From NCBI RefSeq assembly GCF_013141865.1, contig NZ_RCST01000001.1, forward strand, positions 4,340,001 through 4,404,000: DNA of 64,000 bases. The letters run 5' to 3'. Below are positions 53,786 through 62,588 of the stretch, piece after piece. The first letter of the stretch is position 1. The number at the start of each line of letters is the position of its first letter. Source of the stretch: Methylomonas sp. ZR1. Lineage in GTDB: Bacteria; Pseudomonadota; Gammaproteobacteria; Methylococcales; Methylomonadaceae. A model generated the notes under the pieces. The model saw only the letters and a program-made list of their open reading frames with translations. It ran no database searches and had not been told where the DNA came from. A program made the position numbers and the translations under genes.

Positions 53786-54544
53786 ATGGGCACTGATAAA
53801 GATTGGGAACAATGGGGGGCGGCTGACCCATACTTTGGCGTCCTTAGCAGCGACGAATTTCGTAAGGACAGGCTCGACGCCAGAGCAAAGGACGAGTTTT
53901 TTGCTTCAGGGAGGAGGCATATTGAACGTGTCTTCCAACTAATCAGCGAAAACTTCGGTCACGCATTTTTTCCAAATACAGCACTTGATTTTGGCTGTGG
54001 AGTGGGTCGGCTCGTCTTAACATTGGCTGAGCGCACTGAACGGACTGTCGGCATTGATATTTCGCCTTCCATGATTGCCGAGGCTCTCGATAATACTAAG
54101 TATGCCGGCATCACCAATGTCAGTTTCGTATTGTCTGATGACGCGCTTACGAATGTTGTCGGTGAATTCAGTTTTGTCCATTCTTGCATAGTGTTACAAC
54201 ATATCCCATGGGCACGTGGTCGACTAATATTACAACAACTCGCAGATAGAGTAGAGCCAGGCGGCTATTTAGCTGTTCACTTTTTAACATCGTCTAGTGC
54301 CCCTAAGCTTATTAGAGCAGCAGTTCGTCTTCGATATGTGTTCCCCCCGCTAAATTGGTTGAGGAACTTAACAAAACGCCGTCCACTATTCGAGCCAGCC
54401 ATGCAATTGCACATTTATAATACTGGCAAAATTATTCTCGATCTGAAGGAACGAAACTTTGAAACGCCGGTATGTTGTAACGAACCAGACATGGACGGAT
54501 TTACGAGCATTCTATTACTTGCTCGACGCTTGCCAAAGCCTTAG
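53786..54544 (+). CDS. Class I SAM-dependent methyltransferase, lower GC
   Basis: 252 residues. Motif I is ALDFGCGVGRLVLTLAERTE followed by VGIDISPSMIAEALDN; a later VHSCIVLQHIPWARGRLILQ is motif IV/V. The C-terminus (FTSILLLARR) ends the beta strand. The sequence is visibly less GC-rich than its neighbours and is followed directly by REP repeats and an IS110 element, which suggests acquisition by transfer. The acceptor is unknown. Confidence 0.85.
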   Translation: MGTDKDWEQWGAADPYFGVLSSDEFRKDRLDARAKDEFFASGRRHIERVFQLISENFGHAFFPNTALDFGCGVGRLVLTLAERTERTVGIDISPSMIAEALDNTKYAGITNVSFVLSDDALTNVVGEFSFVHSCIVLQHIPWARGRLILQQLADRVEPGGYLAVHFLTSSSAPKLIRAAVRLRYVFPPLNWLRNLTKRRPLFEPAMQLHIYNTGKIILDLKERNFETPVCCNEPDMDGFTSILLLARRLPKP

Positions 54545-54614
54545 TTCCGTAGACACTGTTATCCAAGTCAAGCCAAATGAATAACCGAGTCGAAGGGTTT
54601 TGCGGATTTTTCAT

Positions 54615-54658
54615 CGTTCCCACGCGCCGCGTGGTAATGCAAACCAACCGCGCTGCGG
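54615..54658. repeat. REP-like double hairpin (left of RAYT relic)
   Basis: CCACGC-GCC-GCGTGG (54620-54634) followed by CCGCGCTGCGG (54648-54658). This is the two-hairpin REP layout beginning CGTTCCCACGC, shared with a second copy 250 bp to the right. Confidence 0.8.
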
Positions 54659-54685
54659 TGAGCTAAAACCAATCCCGATTCCATC

Positions 54686-54801
54686 CTACCCGGCATAAAT
54701 CCAGGCACTTGAATAACGCCAATGCTCCGGTAAATCAACATAACCGCATTTACCGGATTCAGGTGGATATAATCCAAGGCCAAGGCGCAATTGGTAGGGC
54801 G
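54686..54801 (-). pseudogene. Frameshifted fragment of a REP-associated tyrosine transposase (RAYT)
   Basis: On the minus strand one frame reads ALDYIHLNPVNA, and the next frame reads GYVDLPEHWRYSSAWIYAG followed by TAG (complement of 54686-54688). Joined, these give the C-terminal motif of RAYT/IS200-like proteins (YIHLNPV-AG-VD-PE-W-YSS-YAG). Restoring one G in GTAAATGCGGTTATG would fuse the frames, so it is a recent single-base frameshift in an otherwise truncated relic (no upstream transposase domain in frame). It lies between two REP-like hairpins, the usual REPtron setting. Confidence 0.8.
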
Positions 54802-54866
54802 TCAATAGGCGTTGCCGTGTTGTGCCGTATGTTGGCCTTAAATCATTCGGCGCATTACGCTATTTA

Positions 54867-54915
54867 TCGTTCCCACGCTCCAGCGTGGTAACGCATCCCT
54901 AGACGCTCTGCGTCG
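54867..54915. repeat. REP-like double hairpin (right of RAYT relic)
   Basis: CCACGCT-CC-AGCGTGG (54873-54888) followed by GACGC-TCT-GCGTC (54902-54914), with the same CGTTCCCACGC lead as the copy to the left. The pair flanks the transposase relic. Confidence 0.8.
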
Positions 54916-54949
54916 TCCTGCGAAAACAATGTCTCGCTTCCACGAAACC

Positions 54950-55265
54950 GGGAAGTGTTGACACGGTTTTTTACCCACGCTGTCAATAGGCCTTTGTGTT
55001 TGGTGTCGCTAACGCGACGGCTGGTTTTAATGTCGGGTCTCGGCCCGACAGCCGAGATACTTTTCTTTGCTTGTCCAAAGAAAAGTATCCAAAAGAAAAG
55101 ACACCCGGATGCCGCTTATTCCCTGTGCTCCTCGCTTTTGAACGGGGTTGCCGAAAGGGGCTTCCTGCCCCTTCGTCAACGTGCGGCATCCATGCCGCAC
55201 CCCTTCGGGCTATTCCGTTCAAAAGTTCCGGTGCTCGGCGCGGCATACGGGAATAAAACTATCCC
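54950..55265. repeat. Structured repeat with perfect hairpins, likely non-coding
   Basis: Carries a hairpin TGTCGGG / CCCGACA (55031-55050) and a 12-bp perfect inverted repeat TACTTTTCTTTG / CAAAGAAAAGTA (55058-55087). Similar sequence is, to my recollection, dispersed in many proteobacterial genomes and often translated wrongly as small proteins with FFACPKK or YFSLDKQRK. Open frames exist on both strands here, but no domain or ribosome site supports them. Confidence 0.65.
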
Positions 55266-55321
55266 GATTTCACTGTAGTCTCTTAGATACTCTGTTCAAA
55301 AGCAACAAATTTCATCATCTT

Positions 55322-56365
55322 TTACTCGGCGATGATGGATTCAGGGATGGCATAAAACCGCGTGTTATCGAACGGCTGATCGTGCTTCAACATGCCATGG
55401 ATCGCATGCAGTAATTTACGCATCACGGAGCAGACGGCTTGTAACGGTTTCTTGCCATTGTCGATCAAATGCTGGAAATACGCTCGCACATGCGGATCGT
55501 GCTGTTTGGCACTCAAGGCCGGCATATACAACGCCGAACGAATATGCCGGTTACCGGCCTTGGATAACCGCATTTTCTTGTGTACGCTTTTGCCCGACTC
55601 AAAGGCCTTGGGATCGAGTCCGGCAAACTTGACCCATTCGCGATGCGACAGGTTGGGCGGCAATAGCAGTAGTTCGCCCATCAAGGCAATGGCGCTGGTT
55701 TGGGCAATGCCTTTGATGCCGGTCAACAGGTCGAATATTCGTTGCAGTTCCGGATGCTGGTCGATCAACGCCAGCGCCTCGCCAGCCAACGTATCGATGC
55801 GTTTTTCCAGCTGACTAATCGCCAATTTGGCATCGCGTAGTAGGGCCTTCGGCGTTTCCTCGGTCGCACTCAGCGCATGTAGATGATTTTTCGCGGCGGC
55901 CTTCTGACCGGTTAGCGCGTCGATACGGCGAGCATAGCCGCGCAAAGCCAGCGCTTGATTCGAAGGACGAGTCCAGGCGACGAAATCCATGCGCTCGACA
56001 TATTCGGCCAAGGTGTTGGCATCGACGGCGTCGGTTTTACTGTTTTTCATCAAGACCTTGGCGAAGTTATGAGAGGCCTTGGGATTGACCACCATCACCG
56101 GAATGCCGGCGTCATGCACCGCAATCGCCAGATCGAAGTGGTAAATACCGGTCGCTTCCAGGCATACCTTGATGCCGGGTAATTTGATCAGTTTATTGAC
56201 CAAACGCGCACGGTCAGCGCGGGTATTGGCAAATTTTTGCGGGTCGAACGGCTTGCCGTTCTTGCGGATCACTAAAACCAATTCGTCGGCGCCGACATCC
56301 ACGCCGGCAAACAGGCGAGGGATAGATTCAGCGGGGGTGTTGAGCGAGCGGTTCGTCATCATCAT
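55322..56365 (-). mobile_element. IS110-family transposase
   Basis: 347 residues from the first ATG of an MMM run (complement of 56363-56365). The N-terminal DEDD-type RuvC-like domain begins FAGVDVGADELVLVIRKNG, with later CLEATGIYHFDLAIAVHDAG and KNSKTDAVDANTLAEYVER; the C-terminal transposase_20 domain contains IKGIAQTSAIALMGE and AGNRHIRSALYMPAL with the serine. The reading frame is intact, so the element is probably active. IS110 elements have no terminal inverted repeats, so the exact ends cannot be read by eye. Confidence 0.93.
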
Positions 56366-56565
56366 TTTTAAATACAGTTTAAAGGGAAGTACACTATTCA
56401 CCGGTTCCCGACCCTGTGCATGCACCTACCTTCCTTGCGTATGCAGGCTCTCAGCCTCGGATACTCCACGGTATGGGTGAATAGGGCGGGGGCCAATCTA
56501 CGGAACAGGCTCGGGCCAACGACCCGTCCTCAGGATGCGACAGCCTCCCAATGAACAATCACAGC
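56366..56565 (-). ncRNA. Candidate IS110 bridge-RNA region
   Basis: About 200 bp of non-coding DNA upstream of the transposase start. IS110 elements (for example IS621) encode a structured bridge RNA in the non-coding end next to the transposase, whose two loops pair with target and donor DNA. The stretch holds candidate stems such as TGCATACGC-CTACC-type arms around 56420-56455 and GGGAGGCTGTCGCATCCT on the minus strand. No loop assignment was attempted by eye, so this is a positional prediction. Confidence 0.45.
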
Positions 56566-56613
56566 TTAATCGGTTTTTCTGCGCTGTCGGTTGTTAAAAT
56601 TCATCATACAAGG

Positions 56614-56652
56614 GTGGGCACGGTTTTTGTGCCCACGCGGATTGCTCTCCGC
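56614..56652. repeat. REP-like double hairpin right of IS110
   Basis: GTGGGCAC / GTGCCCAC (56614-56636, loop GGTTTTT) followed directly by GCGGA / TCCGC (56637-56652). It is a different subtype from the two CGTTCCCACGC elements. The remaining 290 bp up to the CheW gene hold no supported gene. Confidence 0.78.
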
Positions 56653-56942
56653 GACGCAATGATCCCCACAAAATATTAGTGCGTGCTAATCTATACTTGC
56701 TTTGGATGTTAGACAATGGCGAATTAGGTTAGACTCTGGTTGCATGTGCTTATGCTGACGGTTAAGCCACGACAAAAGACGCATCCGCTATCTACGCCAA
56801 GGCGATGGGCCGGCCCGTCTCACCCACAGGGAGACTCAGCATCTATAAGGGCATTCGCCGTAATGTCGTTCGAAAGCAGAGGACCTGCAAATTATTGGGA
56901 AATTAACGAAGCCCACCGGTTCATCGGGTGGGAGGAGCAAGC

Positions 56943-57737
56943 ATGGAACTGTTACTTTTTCTTATCGGTGAAAAATATTTTTGCCTACCGCTATCCAGCG
57001 TCAAACGGATTGTGCCCATTTCCCCGGTTTATCCCTACAGCGGGCAGAACTCCGACCCCTTCTACGGTATCGATGGCGAGGTTTTTCCTTATGTGTCGCT
57101 TTGGGATTTGTTGGATATCAAGTCGAAATACTTTGAATACGAGGAATTAAAGTCTTTTTTGGAAATTCGCAGAAAGGATCACCTGGAATGGATTGCCGAG
57201 CTGGAATACTCGGTCCGCAACCACGGCACCTTCAGCAAGGCCAGAAACCCCAGAGAATGCGCATTCGGTAAGTGGTATTACGCTTACACACCCCGGCACA
57301 AAAGGCTGCATTTGCTGTTGTCTTGTTTCGAAAGGCCGCACGCCGCCATACATGAACTAGCCGATAAATTGCTGAATATGGCGGAAACCGGCCGTGTCGA
57401 TGAAGCCTTGTCGGCTTTGAATCAGGCTAAACACGGCACGTTAACGGAGCTTTTGAATATTTTCGACTCAACGATTGAATTGGTTGTCGACCTGCAAAGA
57501 CGCCTAGTCCTGCTTGCCAAACATGATGCCAATTACCTAGCTATCGGCATTGATGAGGTGTCTGACATCGTTAAAGTGAAGGCGTCGATGCGTCGTGACA
57601 ACCCTATTGCAAGGTCCGAGCATTTTTCTGAGTTCGTCTCTTTTGAGAATGGACAGGCTGTGCCGATTATTAATCTTGCATCCTTAGCCAACAATGCGCC
57701 GGGGTTGACGGGTAAATCAGATAATCCGGTAATTTAG
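56943..57737 (+). CDS. CheW-like protein with inserted CZB zinc-binding domain
   Basis: 264 residues. The first CheW half (LFLIGEKYFCLPLSSVKRIV, then DGEVFPYVSLWDLLDIKSKY) is interrupted by a CZB domain: H in RRKDHLEWIAELE, the C-x-FG-WYY motif (RECAFGKWYYAYTP) and a final H in ERPHAAIHELADKLL. The second CheW half resumes around NYLAIGIDEVSDIVKVKASM. CZB binds Zn and is redox-sensitive (hypochlorite) in chemoreceptors and diguanylate cyclases. A good ribosome site (ggaggagc) precedes the ATG. No receptor or CheA is adjacent. Confidence 0.88.
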   Translation: MELLLFLIGEKYFCLPLSSVKRIVPISPVYPYSGQNSDPFYGIDGEVFPYVSLWDLLDIKSKYFEYEELKSFLEIRRKDHLEWIAELEYSVRNHGTFSKARNPRECAFGKWYYAYTPRHKRLHLLLSCFERPHAAIHELADKLLNMAETGRVDEALSALNQAKHGTLTELLNIFDSTIELVVDLQRRLVLLAKHDANYLAIGIDEVSDIVKVKASMRRDNPIARSEHFSEFVSFENGQAVPIINLASLANNAPGLTGKSDNPVI

Positions 57738-57883
57738 CGCCCGCAGTGCTGGGTGGATGATGAAATCTCCTGACTTCCAAGTTGTGGTTCTATATTTCAA
57801 TACCGACGGCTTGGGCTACCAGTTTTTGATTCAGGACGGCAGCGGTTCGTGATAAATTTCCATACATTCTTCTTCGTAGCCCG

Positions 57884-59413
57884 ATGACCACCATGACCAC
57901 CATTCGCCAAGCCGATTTCATCCAAAGCATCGCTGATGCCTTGCAGTTCATTTCCTATTACCACCCCAAGGATTTCATCGATGCCTTGTATGTGGCTTAC
58001 CAAAAGGAGGAAAGCCCGGCGGCGAAAGATGCGATGGCGCAGATTTTGATCAATTCGCGGATGTGCGCCGAGGGCCAGCGGCCGATTTGTCAGGATACCG
58101 GCATTGTCACCGTTTTTTTAAAAATTGGTATGGACGTGCGCTGGGATGCGGCATTGAGCGTGACCGAGATGGTTAACGAAGGTGTGCGCCAGGCTTATCT
58201 GCATCCGGACAACGTGTTGCGGGCGTCCATCCTGGCCGATCCGGCCGGCAAGCGTATCAATACCAAAGATAACACACCGGCGGTGGTGCATATGGAACTG
58301 GTGCCTGGCGACAAAGTGGACGTGGAAGTCGCCGCGAAGGGCGGGGGTTCGGAAGCCAAGTCCAAATTCGTGATGTTGAACCCGGCCGACAACATCGTCG
58401 ATTGGGTGATGAAAACCGTGCCGACCATGGGCGCGGGTTGGTGTCCGCCCGGCATTTTGGGCATCGGCATCGGCGGCACCGCCGAGAAAGCCATGATTTT
58501 GGCTAAGCAGGCGTGCATGGGCTCGATCGACATTCAGGAGCTGATCGCCCGCGGCCCATCGAATGCTATTGAAGAGTTGCGCCTGGAGCTATACGACAAG
58601 GTCAACGCGCTGGGCATCGGCGCGCAAGGCTTGGGCGGCCTGACCACGGTGTTGGACGTGAAAATCCTGGATTACCCGACTCACGCCGCCAACAAGCCGG
58701 TGGCGATGATTCCCAACTGCGCTGCCACCCGTCACGCCCATTTCGTGTTAGACGGTTCCGGTCCAGCGTTGCTGACGCAGCCCAAACTAAGCGACTGGCC
58801 GGCAATCACCCAATCGGCCAGTAGCGCTCGCCGGGTCAATATCGATGGTTTGACCAAGCAAGACGTTGCCGACTGGAAGCCCGGCGAAACCTTGCTGCTG
58901 AGCGGCACCTTATTGACCGGCCGCGATGCCGCCCACAAGCGTATCGTTGATCTTTTGAACAAGGGAGAACCCTTGCCGGATGGCGTGGACTTAAAAGACA
59001 AATTCATTTACTACGTCGGACCGGTCGATGCGGTGCGCGATGAAGTGGTCGGCCCGGCCGGCCCCACCACCGCCACGCGAATGGACAGTTTCACCGACAC
59101 GGTACTGGAAAAAACAGGCCTGCTGGGCATGATAGGCAAATCCGAACGCGGCCCGATAGCGATAGCAGCCATCGCCAAGCATAAAGCAGTGTATTTGATC
59201 GCGGTCGGCGGCGCGGCTTACTTGGTGTCAAAAGCCATCAAACAAGCGCGGGTCGTGGCGTTTCCGGAATTGGGCATGGAAGCGATTCACGAGTTTGTGG
59301 TGGAAGATATGCCGGTAACGGTGGCGGTGGATAGTCGCGGCGAGTCGATTCATGCGACCGCGCCGAAAGAGTGGCAATCAAAAATTGGGAAGATTCCGGT
59401 GGTGCTGGCTTAG
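57884..59413 (+). CDS. Class I fumarate hydratase
   Basis: 509 residues. Interconverts fumarate and malate using an O2-sensitive [4Fe-4S] cluster. Family signatures include RPICQDTGIVTVFLKIGMDV (Cys ligand), MGAGWCPPGILGIGIGGTAE (second Cys) and MIPNCAATRHAHFVLDGSG (third Cys). The C-terminal half contains LIAVGGAAYLVSKAIKQARV. It sits alone, upstream of a convergent Uma2 gene. Confidence 0.94.
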   Translation: MTTMTTIRQADFIQSIADALQFISYYHPKDFIDALYVAYQKEESPAAKDAMAQILINSRMCAEGQRPICQDTGIVTVFLKIGMDVRWDAALSVTEMVNEGVRQAYLHPDNVLRASILADPAGKRINTKDNTPAVVHMELVPGDKVDVEVAAKGGGSEAKSKFVMLNPADNIVDWVMKTVPTMGAGWCPPGILGIGIGGTAEKAMILAKQACMGSIDIQELIARGPSNAIEELRLELYDKVNALGIGAQGLGGLTTVLDVKILDYPTHAANKPVAMIPNCAATRHAHFVLDGSGPALLTQPKLSDWPAITQSASSARRVNIDGLTKQDVADWKPGETLLLSGTLLTGRDAAHKRIVDLLNKGEPLPDGVDLKDKFIYYVGPVDAVRDEVVGPAGPTTATRMDSFTDTVLEKTGLLGMIGKSERGPIAIAAIAKHKAVYLIAVGGAAYLVSKAIKQARVVAFPELGMEAIHEFVVEDMPVTVAVDSRGESIHATAPKEWQSKIGKIPVVLA

Positions 59414-59433
59414 GCTTTAGTGCGAGAGGGAGT

Positions 59434-60009
59434 TTACGCCGGGCCTTCAAACACGATGCCTTCATAAATCTCGGCGACCGGCAGTTCCAGGCCGATGGAT
59501 TGCAACAACGCCCGCTCCCCGGCTTGATATAGCCGTAAATCCCATTGCTCGGCGCGGCGGTAACACTCCACGCGCTGCGTGTCCTGAGCGATCAGCACAT
59601 ACTCTTCCAAACTGGGCAACTTGCGGTAGTGATGAAACTTTTCGGCTCGGTCATAGCGCTCAGTAGCGTCCGATAACACTTCAATAATCAGTTTCGGCTG
59701 GCTGTTGTAGTGCTCGGCGGTGTCGGCTGCCGAGCAGGTGACGTGTAAATCCGGGTAGAAGAAACAGTCGTCGTGGGCGGTTTGCACGCGAACTTTCATT
59801 TCTCCGGAATGAACCCGGCAAGGTGTTCCGCGCAGGTAAGTATGCAAAAAAGCGATTAAATTGGTTGTGACGGTGTCGTGTGCCCGTTTCACGCCGACCA
59901 TCGCATACACCTCGCCATTAATATATTCATGCTTGATGTCGCTGACTAATTCGCCTTGCAGATAATCCGCGACGCTGATCGATAATTTTTCCGCTAAAGC
60001 CATGTGCAT
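59434..60009 (-). CDS. Uma2/DUF820 family PD-(D/E)XK nuclease-like protein
   Basis: 191 residues (or 189 from the second Met). Family motif YINGEVYAM, then a D in CFFYPDLHVTC and E in KLIIEVLSDATERYDRAEKF, then YRKLPSLEEYVLI. It has the predicted nuclease fold common in cyanobacteria and some proteobacteria; biological role unknown. It is convergent with the fumarase gene and not linked to a toxin-antitoxin partner. Confidence 0.88.
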   Translation of the reverse strand: MHMALAEKLSISVADYLQGELVSDIKHEYINGEVYAMVGVKRAHDTVTTNLIAFLHTYLRGTPCRVHSGEMKVRVQTAHDDCFFYPDLHVTCSAADTAEHYNSQPKLIIEVLSDATERYDRAEKFHHYRKLPSLEEYVLIAQDTQRVECYRRAEQWDLRLYQAGERALLQSIGLELPVAEIYEGIVFEGPA

Positions 60010-60131
60010 GTCCTCGTGTTTACCCGCCAGCGATTTTAACGGCTAGAGTCGTCAATAGATAGTGCCGGCCCAAACCTTGGCCGGCCTAAAAACACGGGCT
60101 AAACTCAAATCTCTTTTTCGCCTGGTCATCC

Positions 60132-61136
60132 ATGTCTATCGTTGCGCTGTTATTTATCGGTTTTTCGCTCGGTGCGGCCTTGCTGTTGCTGGCCGGCAAT
60201 ATCTTGCAAGCCAGGGAACCCGTACGCTTTACGTCGAAATTGGCCGGTTTTCTGTTGATAGCCGGCTTGGCCGGCATCCAAAGCCTGCATTTAGGCTACT
60301 TGCTGAATCGATACGAGCTGGTACATTCCGCGCTGTACCTGTTTCTGCTGTACGGGATTGCTCCCAGCTTCTATTTTTACAGCCGGCAACTGTTGCGTAA
60401 TGCAGCCGGTTATAGCCGGCACGTTGTATTGCATGTCCTGCCGTTCGCGCTGTGCCTGATTTTGCCTTATCGGTTGGCCCTGCCCGGCGCTTTTTTGGTT
60501 GGCGGCGGCTATTTGCTGTGGTTGGCGAAAACAGTCTATGCGCTACGCGGACAAAGGCAGCGCTTTCATTGGGAGTTATTGGCGCTGGGGGTTTTGTTTG
60601 CCATAGCGGTGGCGGTTTTGGTGTTGGGCTTCATCTGGCCGCTACTGGATGAAGCAGACTTTATTGCTGTTTACAGCATCTTGATCGGTTTGGCCTTTTT
60701 CGCGGTGGCGTTGACCTTATTGCGTTTTCCCGGCATCGCCGCCGACGTGTCGGAAGCGGTGCAGGCGGCTTATGCGGAATCGACTTTAAAAAATATCGAT
60801 AAGCCGGCAGTGCTGGCCAAACTGGATACATTGATGACACAGGACAAGTTATATGCGCTGGAAACCCTGAATCTAGGTTTGCTGGCCGAGCAATTGGAGC
60901 TGAGTCAGCATCAGTTGTCCGAACTGATCAATACCGAGTTTCAACAAGGTTTTTCCCGCTACATTCGCGAACAACGTATCGCCGCCGCCAAAAAATTGCT
61001 ATTGGCGGAACCCAATGCGTCGGTGTTGTCGATAGGCTTGACGGTGGGCTTTAGCACCCAGTCCAATTTCTACGCGGCGTTTCGCGACATCGTCGGCGTC
61101 GCGCCCGGACAGTATCGAAAAACACACGCCGGCTAA
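60132..61136 (+). CDS. Membrane-anchored AraC-type regulator
   Basis: 334 residues. The N-terminal 200 residues contain about seven hydrophobic helices, and the C-terminal 100 form the AraC double HTH (LLAEQLELSQHQLSELINTE; SVLSIGLTVGFSTQSNFYAA; GVAPGQYRK). It is likely an inner-membrane sensor acting directly on DNA. It lies 160 bp upstream of the SDR-DoxX operon on the same strand and may control it. Confidence 0.9.
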   Translation: MSIVALLFIGFSLGAALLLLAGNILQAREPVRFTSKLAGFLLIAGLAGIQSLHLGYLLNRYELVHSALYLFLLYGIAPSFYFYSRQLLRNAAGYSRHVVLHVLPFALCLILPYRLALPGAFLVGGGYLLWLAKTVYALRGQRQRFHWELLALGVLFAIAVAVLVLGFIWPLLDEADFIAVYSILIGLAFFAVALTLLRFPGIAADVSEAVQAAYAESTLKNIDKPAVLAKLDTLMTQDKLYALETLNLGLLAEQLELSQHQLSELINTEFQQGFSRYIREQRIAAAKKLLLAEPNASVLSIGLTVGFSTQSNFYAAFRDIVGVAPGQYRKTHAG

Positions 61137-61298
61137 ACAAAAAACTCCAGTTTTATCATTTTGTAAATCCGTAACGCTTTGAAGTTTATCGGGTTATATC
61201 CCGCGTAAATTATTTCTATTCCTGTCCTATCAATTCGGAAGTTCCGCCGTTTCGCGGTCGTTAATCTGCTCCTGCCTCTCAACATTTGGAGCAAAACC

Positions 61299-62588
61299 AT
61301 GAACATTCTATTAACCGGCGCGACCGGTTTTATCGGCAGCGCCGTATTACACGAGTTGCTGCGACGGGGTCATCAGGTCACGGCCTGTTGCCGCCACCCC
61401 GAACGCCTACTCATCGATAATCCAAACCTGACCCGATTAAACTTGGATTTTGCCCAAGCCGGCGTAATTGACTACTGGCTACCGCACCTGCAAGCTGCCG
61501 ACGCAATCGTCAATTGCGTGGGCATCATTGCCGAGAACAATAACCAAAGCTTTGCCCAGTTGCATAGTCAGGCACCGATAGCCTTGTTTCAAGCCGGTGC
61601 ACGTGCTGGGGTAAAAAAGATCGTGCAAGTTTCGGCTTTGGGTGCCGACGCGGGTGCCGAATCGAATTACCATCTCAGCAAAAAAGCTGCCGACGATGCC
61701 TTGCGTGAATTGGCCCTGGACTGGTTTGTATTGCAGCCCTCGCTGGTTTATGGCCCCGGCGGGCAAAGTAGCGGCTTGTTTCATGCGTTGGCGGCATTAC
61801 CCGTGCATTTGCTGCCGGATGGTGGCCGCCAGCTTTTGCAACCCATTCATATTGCCGATGTGGCCGCCATCGTCTGCCCTTGTCTTGAGCCGGCTGTCTC
61901 CGGTCGTAAAACCTTGGCTTTGGTCGGCCCCAGTCCGATAAGTTATGCGGACTGGCTTCGGGGGCTTAGGCGGCGACTGGGCAAACCAACAGCCAGAACT
62001 TGCTCTGTGCCTTACCCATTTGCGCTGAGCATGGCGGGGATGGGCAAATGGCTGGGCGAGCCGATTTTAAGCAAAGACAACGTAGCGATGCTGAATCGCG
62101 GCAATTGCGCAGATCCAGAACCCCTCACTCAGTTTTTGGGCCGAGCGCCCATCAACGTGAACGAGCAATGGTTCGAACAAGCGGCCTGCCCAGCCGAGCG
62201 TTGGCATGCGGGTTTGTATTTTCTCAAGCCTTTATTGCGATACGTGATTGCCTTCGTCTGGTTATGGAGCGGCATCACCTCGCTGTTTTTCTACCCGCAT
62301 CAACTGAGTTATCAGCTATTGGCAGCGCTTGGCATCACCGGCATGGGCGCGCCAATTGCCTTATACGGCTTGGCAGCCATGGATATGGGCTTGGGATTGG
62401 CGACCTTGGCGCGGTTTAGGATCAACATGCTAATGCTTTGGCAGTTCTGGATCGTCCTCGGCTATAGCCTGACAGTGGCTGTTTGTTTACCGGAATTTGT
62501 ATTCCACCCGTTCGGTCCGCTGTTGAAAAACCTGCCGTTTTTAATGTGCTTGTTGCTTGTCAGAATATTGGAAGGAGAGCCGTCATGA
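61299..62588 (+). CDS. NAD(P)H-binding SDR with C-terminal DoxX-like membrane domain
   Basis: 429 residues. N-terminal Rossmann domain (MNILLTGATGFIGSAVLHEL) of the extended SDR/NmrA type, residues about 1-290; the C-terminal 130 residues are four membrane helices (LRYVIAFVWLWSGITSLFFY) of the DoxX kind. A fusion of a cytosolic nucleotide-sensing domain to a membrane domain. It is translationally coupled to DUF2269 (ATGA overlap) and DUF4166, a set often found together. Function unknown. Confidence 0.88.
   Translation: MNILLTGATGFIGSAVLHELLRRGHQVTACCRHPERLLIDNPNLTRLNLDFAQAGVIDYWLPHLQAADAIVNCVGIIAENNNQSFAQLHSQAPIALFQAGARAGVKKIVQVSALGADAGAESNYHLSKKAADDALRELALDWFVLQPSLVYGPGGQSSGLFHALAALPVHLLPDGGRQLLQPIHIADVAAIVCPCLEPAVSGRKTLALVGPSPISYADWLRGLRRRLGKPTARTCSVPYPFALSMAGMGKWLGEPILSKDNVAMLNRGNCADPEPLTQFLGRAPINVNEQWFEQAACPAERWHAGLYFLKPLLRYVIAFVWLWSGITSLFFYPHQLSYQLLAALGITGMGAPIALYGLAAMDMGLGLATLARFRINMLMLWQFWIVLGYSLTVAVCLPEFVFHPFGPLLKNLPFLMCLLLVRILEGEPS

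Noticed and set aside
54955..55278. 107-residue protein in the structured repeat
   Set aside because: Overlapping open frames on both strands, hairpins inside the frame and no domain; a typical misannotated repeat.
56740..57150. 136-codon frame overlapping the CheW-CZB gene
   Set aside because: It reads the CheW-CZB start in a wrong frame; the CheW frame has family motifs and a ribosome site.
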